64,000 bases of DNA from NCBI GenBank assembly GCA_900540475.1, contig UQGG01000028.1, positions 1-64,000 of the forward strand. Reading direction: 5' to 3'. The translations under genes were made by a program, and so were the position numbers. This DNA comes from an uncultured Robinsoniella sp. GTDB taxonomy: Bacteria > Bacillota > Clostridia > Lachnospirales > Lachnospiraceae. This document shows, one piece after another, positions 60,464 through 64,000 of the stretch (positions within the stretch are counted from its first letter, which is position 1; each line of letters begins with the position of its first letter). The notes below the pieces were generated by a model. The model was not told the DNA's origin. It did not search any database and was given only the letters and a program-made list of their open reading frames with translations.

Positions 60464-60511
60464 TCTCCCCGGAGGAAACCAGGGAGAAAGGGTATAAACA
60501 AATTAATAAAA

Positions 60512-60739
60512 TCAATAGGAATAGTTACTACCACGAACTATCAAATACCATCGACCAACGCCAGATACACTAATTCGCACCGGAGAAGAAGAATAATGCC
60601 CACCAAAGTATTTAAAACGACTACCAGACCTGTAATGTTGGTAATTAGAGGAATCAACCAAAAAAACGTCAGCGGAGTTTTTGAGTTGAACTTCGACAGA
60701 GAGATGACCAGCACTATCGACATACGGAATTTTAACCAT
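60512..60739 (-). CDS. DUF1883-like small protein, antisense in the early region
   Basis: This 75-residue protein matches by eye the DUF1883 pattern: VDSAGHLSVEVQLKNSADVF, DSSNYQHYRSG, FKYFGGHYSSSPVRISV and RWYLIVRG. DUF1883 is a small beta domain of unknown function that is sometimes linked to signalling or defence proteins. AAGGAG precedes the ATG. It lies opposite to the surrounding early genes and has its own promoter, as expected for a prophage accessory (moron) gene. Confidence 0.7.
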   Translation of the reverse strand: MVKIPYVDSAGHLSVEVQLKNSADVFLVDSSNYQHYRSGSRFKYFGGHYSSSPVRISVSGVGRWYLIVRGSNYSY

Positions 60740-60792
60740 ATTATTAACACTCCTTTCAGATGCACTCGGCTGCTGAAACAGCCTGTACCAAT

Positions 60793-60821
60793 ATTATAGG
60801 AGATGAGAAAGGAAATGGCAA
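60793..60821 (-). promoter_or_regulatory. Promoter of the DUF1883-like gene
   Basis: On the minus strand TTGCCA (60821-60816) and TATAAT (60798-60793) are 17 bases apart, 54 bases before the start codon. The -10 region and the bases after it (TATAAT..TGGTACAGGC) closely resemble the promoter at 61479-61507. Confidence 0.78.
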
Positions 60822-60874
60822 GGAAGTTTCACCCAGTAACCCATTAGACAAGTAGTAGAAAGGAGGGGCGCAAT

Positions 60875-60973
60875 TTGAGAAAATCTAAATACTTGGCGAT
60901 AGCAAGCCTTATTTGCTCATGTATATCATTGGCAGTTGCTATTGCAATACTAATAATTAAAGCATCACAATGA
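60875..60973 (+). CDS. Small membrane peptide (32 aa)
   Basis: The frame starts with TTG after AAAGGAGGGG. The peptide has a basic start (MRKSKYLA) and one membrane helix (IASLICSCISLAVAIAILII). It lies in the early operon between two antisense genes. Its function is unknown; it could be a small membrane regulator or exclusion protein. Confidence 0.5.
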   Translation: MRKSKYLAIASLICSCISLAVAIAILIIKASQ

Positions 60974-61015
60974 TTAAATTTGTACAAGAAGTGGCAGAAA
61001 GGAGAAAAGAATCCA

Positions 61016-61120
61016 TTGAAAAATAAAGAGATGAACAAGCATCTTTCATTTCCAGAAAGACACCCGTATTTCCCCATGATTATTGCTATTATAGCCCTAA
61101 TCGTTTCATACACCAGATGA
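61016..61120 (+). CDS. Second small membrane peptide (34 aa)
   Basis: The frame starts with TTG about 11 bases after AAAGGAG. It has a polar, basic N-terminus (KNKEMNKHLSFPERHPYF) and one short helix (PMIIAIIALIVSY). Its 3' end overlaps the converging gene at 61089 by 32 bases, which lowers confidence. Confidence 0.35.
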   Translation: MKNKEMNKHLSFPERHPYFPMIIAIIALIVSYTR

Positions 61121-61430
61121 TGACATCGTCAATCCCGAATCCATAAGATTTCATTAGGGCGAATACTGATATTATTGTTGTAATGATATAAGGAATCCAT
61201 TTTTCTTTAGAATGCTTATTTAACTCACAAAGATACGCTTTTCCTTCTTCGCTTATTATGTATCTGGGGTTGGAAGGCTCGCCGCATTTGCTACAATTAT
61301 TAATAAGGTGCACATATTTAAGTGTTGCAAGATATTGCAGTTGATTTCCAAGTGGTTCAGGATTTGAAATGGGATATTCCTTCTGTTTAAGCAACATTTT
61401 CAAAATTTTAATATGTTCATCAGAAACCAT
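61089..61430 (-). CDS. Winged-helix plus membrane-helix prophage protein
   Basis: This 113-residue protein has an N-terminal helical, winged-helix-like part (DEHIKILKMLLKQKEYPIS, LQYLATLKYVHLIN), a CSKCG pair, and the wing RYIISEEGKAYL. One C-terminal membrane helix follows (WIPYIITTIISVFALMKSYG). The start at 61430 follows AAGAGAATAAAT. It is antisense to the early operon and has a perfect consensus promoter of its own. A lysogenic function such as exclusion or defence is possible; no family is certain. Confidence 0.6.
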   Translation of the reverse strand: MVSDEHIKILKMLLKQKEYPISNPEPLGNQLQYLATLKYVHLINNCSKCGEPSNPRYIISEEGKAYLCELNKHSKEKWIPYIITTIISVFALMKSYGFGIDDVIIWCMKRLGL

Positions 61431-61478
61431 ATTTATTCTCTTTTCTTTTACACTTGGCGCGTCACCGCCTGTACTTAA

Positions 61479-61507
61479 ATTATAGGAGAGTTGGAAAACA
61501 ATGTCAA
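61479..61507 (-). promoter_or_regulatory. Consensus promoter of the antisense winged-helix gene
   Basis: On the minus strand TTGACA (61507-61502) and TATAAT (61484-61479) match the consensus exactly with a 17-base spacer. The start codon lies about 48 bases downstream. Confidence 0.85.
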
Positions 61508-61560
61508 ATAATAAAGAGTGAAAAACTATTAAATAACATATCAAGAAAGGAAAAATATCC

Positions 61561-62308
61561 ATGAACAATCTAATTAAAATCGGAAATCAAGAGATCTCAG
61601 AAAAAGAATTTAAAGGTCTGAGAGTAGTAACTTTTAAGGATATTGATCTGGTACATGAAAGACCAGAGGGTACAGCAGGGAGAAACTTCAGGGAGAATAA
61701 GAATAGGTTCATTGAAGGAGAAGATTATTATTCTGTAAAGCCATCCGATATCCGGGACGACGAAATTCGTCGGTCCGAAATCAACAATTCAGGAACTTAC
61801 CTTCTCACAGAACAAGGATATCTGATGCTGGTAAAATCTTTTACTGATGATCTGGCATGGACAGTACAGCGGCAGTTGGTAAACAACTATTTCAATAAGA
61901 AAAAACCACTGTCTGCCACAGAACAATTGAGGTTGCAGTCCCAGGCAATTGGAGAGATAGACGAAAGAGTTACTTCTATAGACAATGATCTTCAGAGCTT
62001 CAAACAGGATATGCCAATTCTCGGAATAGAAGAAAGCAAGATTACCGATGCGGTAAGGCGTAAAGGTGTGCAGTGCCTTGGGGGGCAAAAATTCCGAAGC
62101 TTATAAAGACAGGTCATTAAGAAGCAAAGTATACGCAGATATCTACGGTGAGCTTAAAAGACAGTTCGGCGTTACATCCTATAAAGCTATTAAGCGCAGT
62201 CAATGTGATAAAGCAGTTGATATTATTGAAAGGTATGAACTGCCGCTAATTTTAGAAGAACAGATTAAGGACGCTAATTCACAGATGAGGTTATATGAGG
62301 CTTCGTAG
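61561..62308 (+). pseudogene. ORF6N/ORF6C antirepressor, frameshifted at a six-G run
   Basis: The N-terminal part (to 62106) is an ORF6N domain (FKGLRVVTFKDIDLVHERPE, RNFRENKNRFIEGEDYYSV, LTEQGYLMLVKSFTDDLAW). The family's ORF6C domain continues in another frame from the same point (LGGKNSEAYKDRSLRSKVYA, DIYGELKRQFGVTSYKAIKR, ELPLILEEQIKDANSQM) to 62308. The frames meet at GGGGGG (62080-62085). Removing one G would restore a protein of about 248 residues. This may be a true mutation, a slippage switch or a sequencing error. Confidence 0.8.
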
Positions 62309-62322
62309 AAAGGAGGACGACA

Positions 62323-62481
62323 ATGAGAAATAAAAGAAAAACGATATGGGCTTACCTGGATGGAAAGAAATTTGTAGACGTTGTTCAGGCAGCGCTAGAC
62401 AACAATATTACGGTCGCGGACCTTAAGGAGAAACTTGTAAAAGAAAATCCCGGTCACGACGTTACATTTAAAGCGCAATAA
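62323..62481 (+). CDS. Small prophage early protein (52 aa)
   Basis: This small protein (KRKTIWAYLDGKKFVDVVQA, ITVADLKEKLVKENPGHDV) has AAAGGAGG before the ATG. The pattern suggests a small alpha/beta fold. No family is recognised. It lies between the antirepressor and the next gene in the same operon. Confidence 0.6.
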   Translation: MRNKRKTIWAYLDGKKFVDVVQAALDNNITVADLKEKLVKENPGHDVTFKAQ

Positions 62482-62495
62482 GAAGGGAGAACCAA

Positions 62496-63164
62496 ATGTA
62501 CAATTTTCACATTTTAGAGGGAAAAAAGTTAATCAGCTATAAACCAACAAAGGAGCATTATTTCAGGGCATTAAATAAGATCATGGATGATTTGAAGCAT
62601 AGTATTGGCGATGTTAGCTTAGAGGAGTGGAAAGAGAGATGCCCAGAAAAATTCACCAAATATCTGTATCTTATTGTGAAATATATCCCAAAAACGTTTG
62701 ATTATCATACCAAATACACCGCAGATGAGATAACGGCATGGTTTGGCCTGGTTGATAATGTAGGCGGCATGATTGCGCTACTGACACCAAGGGAACTTAT
62801 GCAGATGTTCCCAATCACAAAAGAATATGATGGCAAGAAGTATGGAGCGAAAGATTATTTCTTTACCATGAATATTATTGAGCGGATGGGATTTGATAAC
62901 CCGATTGGAGAGTCATACGATTTTTTATTCGATTATATGAACACAGATACTCAAATTTTTATGTGCACCTGGACAGCAATTATCAATCGAGGGTATCAAC
63001 TCCAGGGAGGCAGAGATGTGCTGCTTGATTTTTTCGAAGAACAAGGAATACCCTTGACAACCTACCATCAAAATGAGGGATACTTGGTCAATGACGAAAC
63101 CGGCGAAAAGTTTAAAATTGAAAAACCAAAAAATAAGCTGAAAAAATTATTCAGCGTTGTTTAA
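62496..63164 (+). CDS. Conserved-looking phage protein of unknown function
   Basis: This 222-residue soluble protein (SYKPTKEHYFRALNKIMDDL, YTADEITAWFGLVDNVGGMI, ALLTPRELMQMFPITKEYDG, KKYGAKDYFFTMNIIERMG) has no membrane segment or recognised motif. GAAGGGAG precedes the ATG. Its position between two antirepressor genes suggests an early regulatory or replication role. Confidence 0.65.
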   Translation: MYNFHILEGKKLISYKPTKEHYFRALNKIMDDLKHSIGDVSLEEWKERCPEKFTKYLYLIVKYIPKTFDYHTKYTADEITAWFGLVDNVGGMIALLTPRELMQMFPITKEYDGKKYGAKDYFFTMNIIERMGFDNPIGESYDFLFDYMNTDTQIFMCTWTAIINRGYQLQGGRDVLLDFFEEQGIPLTTYHQNEGYLVNDETGEKFKIEKPKNKLKKLFSVV

Positions 63165-63183
63165 GAAGAAAAGGAGAAAAATA

Positions 63184-64000
63184 ATGAATGAATTAACGAT
63201 TAATGGAACGCAAAGTTTTATGGAAAAGGAAATACCAGTAGTATCCGGTGGGTTTGGAATCGGAAAGAGATGTTTATCGGATAAGACTATTGCTGAAATA
63301 CATGTACAACCGGAGCGGGAAATTAGGAAATCAATTGGAAGAAATATTGCGAGATTCAAAGAAAGCGTTGATTTTATTGACCTTAAGCAACGTGGTGATG
63401 AGATTACCACGTTGGAATTACTCCAAAATCTGGGGTATGCCAAGCAGTCTATCACCCTGGCAGAACACATTTACCTGTTATCAGAACGCGGCTATGCAAA
63501 GTTGATCAAGATTATGGACACAGACAAAGCCTGGGAAGTACATGACAAACTAATAGATGAATATTTCGAATTGAAGGAAGACTCCATAAACCGCCAGCAA
63601 CTTTCACCACAGATGCAGTTAATGAACATGCTTGTGGAATCCATGTCTAAGAATGAGTTAGAGCAGAAGCGCCAGGCTGAGAAATTAGAACAATTGGATG
63701 ATAAAGTTACGTCTATTAAAGAGGTGGTTGCCTTGAATCCGACACAATGGAGAAAAGACAGCGCAAACATAATTAATAAAATAGCCAAAGATCTTGGAGG
63801 CTATGAGCATATTAGACCAATCCGGGACGAGATCTACAGATTACTGGAACAGCGCATGGGTGTGGCTTTAAACATTCGTCTTACGAATAAGAAGAAAACA
63901 ATGTCCCTGAATGGTGTTTGCAAATCCAAAATTGATAAGTTGAACCAGTTGGATGTTATTGCAGATGACAAGAAGCTGATTGAAGGATACCTTGCCATTG
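63184..64000 (+). CDS. Second phage antirepressor, ORF6N-type, cut by window end
   Basis: The open frame runs from the ATG after AAAAGGAGAAA to the end of the window (272 codons, no stop). The N-terminal part contains a DNA-binding antirepressor-like region (LSDKTIAEIHVQPEREIRKS, IGRNIARFKESVDFIDLKQR, GYAKQSITLAEHIYLLSERG, YAKLIKIMDTDKAWEVHDKL). A coiled coil (MSKNELEQKRQAEKLEQLDD) and the start of a C-terminal domain (GGYEHIRPIRDEIYRLLEQR) follow. It probably relieves repression by the CI-like protein. Confidence 0.8.
   Translation, partial: MNELTINGTQSFMEKEIPVVSGGFGIGKRCLSDKTIAEIHVQPEREIRKSIGRNIARFKESVDFIDLKQRGDEITTLELLQNLGYAKQSITLAEHIYLLSERGYAKLIKIMDTDKAWEVHDKLIDEYFELKEDSINRQQLSPQMQLMNMLVESMSKNELEQKRQAEKLEQLDDKVTSIKEVVALNPTQWRKDSANIINKIAKDLGGYEHIRPIRDEIYRLLEQRMGVALNIRLTNKKKTMSLNGVCKSKIDKLNQLDVIADDKKLIEGYLAI

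Larger units (their letters stand above)
57461..64000. mobile_element. Left (integrase) end of a prophage or related integrative element
   Basis: The genes in order are a tyrosine integrase facing tRNA-Lys, a type I toxin module, a CI-like repressor divergent from a Cro-like gene, many very small genes, and two ORF6N/KilA-N-type antirepressors. This is the lysogeny and early region of a temperate phage. No structural genes are in the window, so a non-phage integrative element cannot be excluded. The right boundary is beyond 64000. Confidence 0.85.

Overview
The window looks like the chromosome of a gut-type Lachnospiraceae (Clostridia, Bacillota). The evidence is the codon and start usage (strong AGGAGG Shine-Dalgarno sites, frequent TTG and GTG starts), a Firmicutes-type ethanolamine microcompartment operon, CymR/Rrf2 regulators, a lysine riboswitch, LexA boxes of the Bacillus GAAC-N4-GTTC type, and a moderately low GC content. 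This is inference from gene content; no 16S rRNA is present.

Layout. 1-330: three tRNAs (Val, Leu, Arg) and a terminator. 570-3924: an AT-rich block with a drug-efflux-type MFS protein, a truncated sugar epimerase, a YcaQ-type DNA glycosylase and a small membrane protein. 4020-5894: a lysine riboswitch with terminator controlling an NhaC-family transporter (LysW type). 5900-8480: tandem repeats, a YdjM-like membrane protein and a FAD oxidoreductase. 8480-15072: a LacI regulator divergent from a sugar or polyol ABC importer and a Gfo/Idh/MocA dehydrogenase. 15222-28560: an ethanolamine utilization operon (eutG S P A B C L E M T, pduL, a eut-associated flavoprotein-like gene, eutN H Q, then an HD-domain gene). 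Its products import ethanolamine (EutH), cleave it with B12-dependent EutBC inside a shell (EutS, L, M, N), process acetaldehyde (EutE, EutG, PduL) and maintain the cofactor (EutT, EutA). Structured intercistronic repeats sit before eutC, eutL and pduL.

28861-39136: regulators, MsrAB, a CorC/CNNM-type ion transporter preceded by an unusual acidic leader peptide and terminator, SOS-linked genes (YedK/HMCES, Y-family polymerase with a LexA box), two permeases and an amidase. 39307-43221: a 1304-residue PAS/GGDEF/EAL protein. 43344-56676: a LexA-controlled small gene, a cysteine/methionine sulfur cluster (two CysK paralogues, MetY, CymR), a split ThrE exporter, an Asn-rich protein, an RNA methyltransferase, a membrane-anchored papain-like protease, RdgB and two phosphoesterases. 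56875-57460: six tRNAs (Pro, Gly, Arg, His, Gln, Lys).

57461-64000 and beyond: the integrase-proximal end of a prophage or similar element inserted beside tRNA-Lys. It contains a candidate type I toxin-antitoxin module, a CI/Cro-like switch with palindromic operators, two antisense genes with their own near-identical promoters, and two antirepressors, one frameshifted at a six-G run and one cut by the window end.

The observations most worth testing are the acidic leader peptide whose reading frame enters the terminator upstream of the CorC-type transporter (32085-32209), the type I toxin module (58888-59105), the twin-promoter antisense prophage genes, the repeated structured elements in the eut operon, and a small LexA-box gene of unknown function at 44212.
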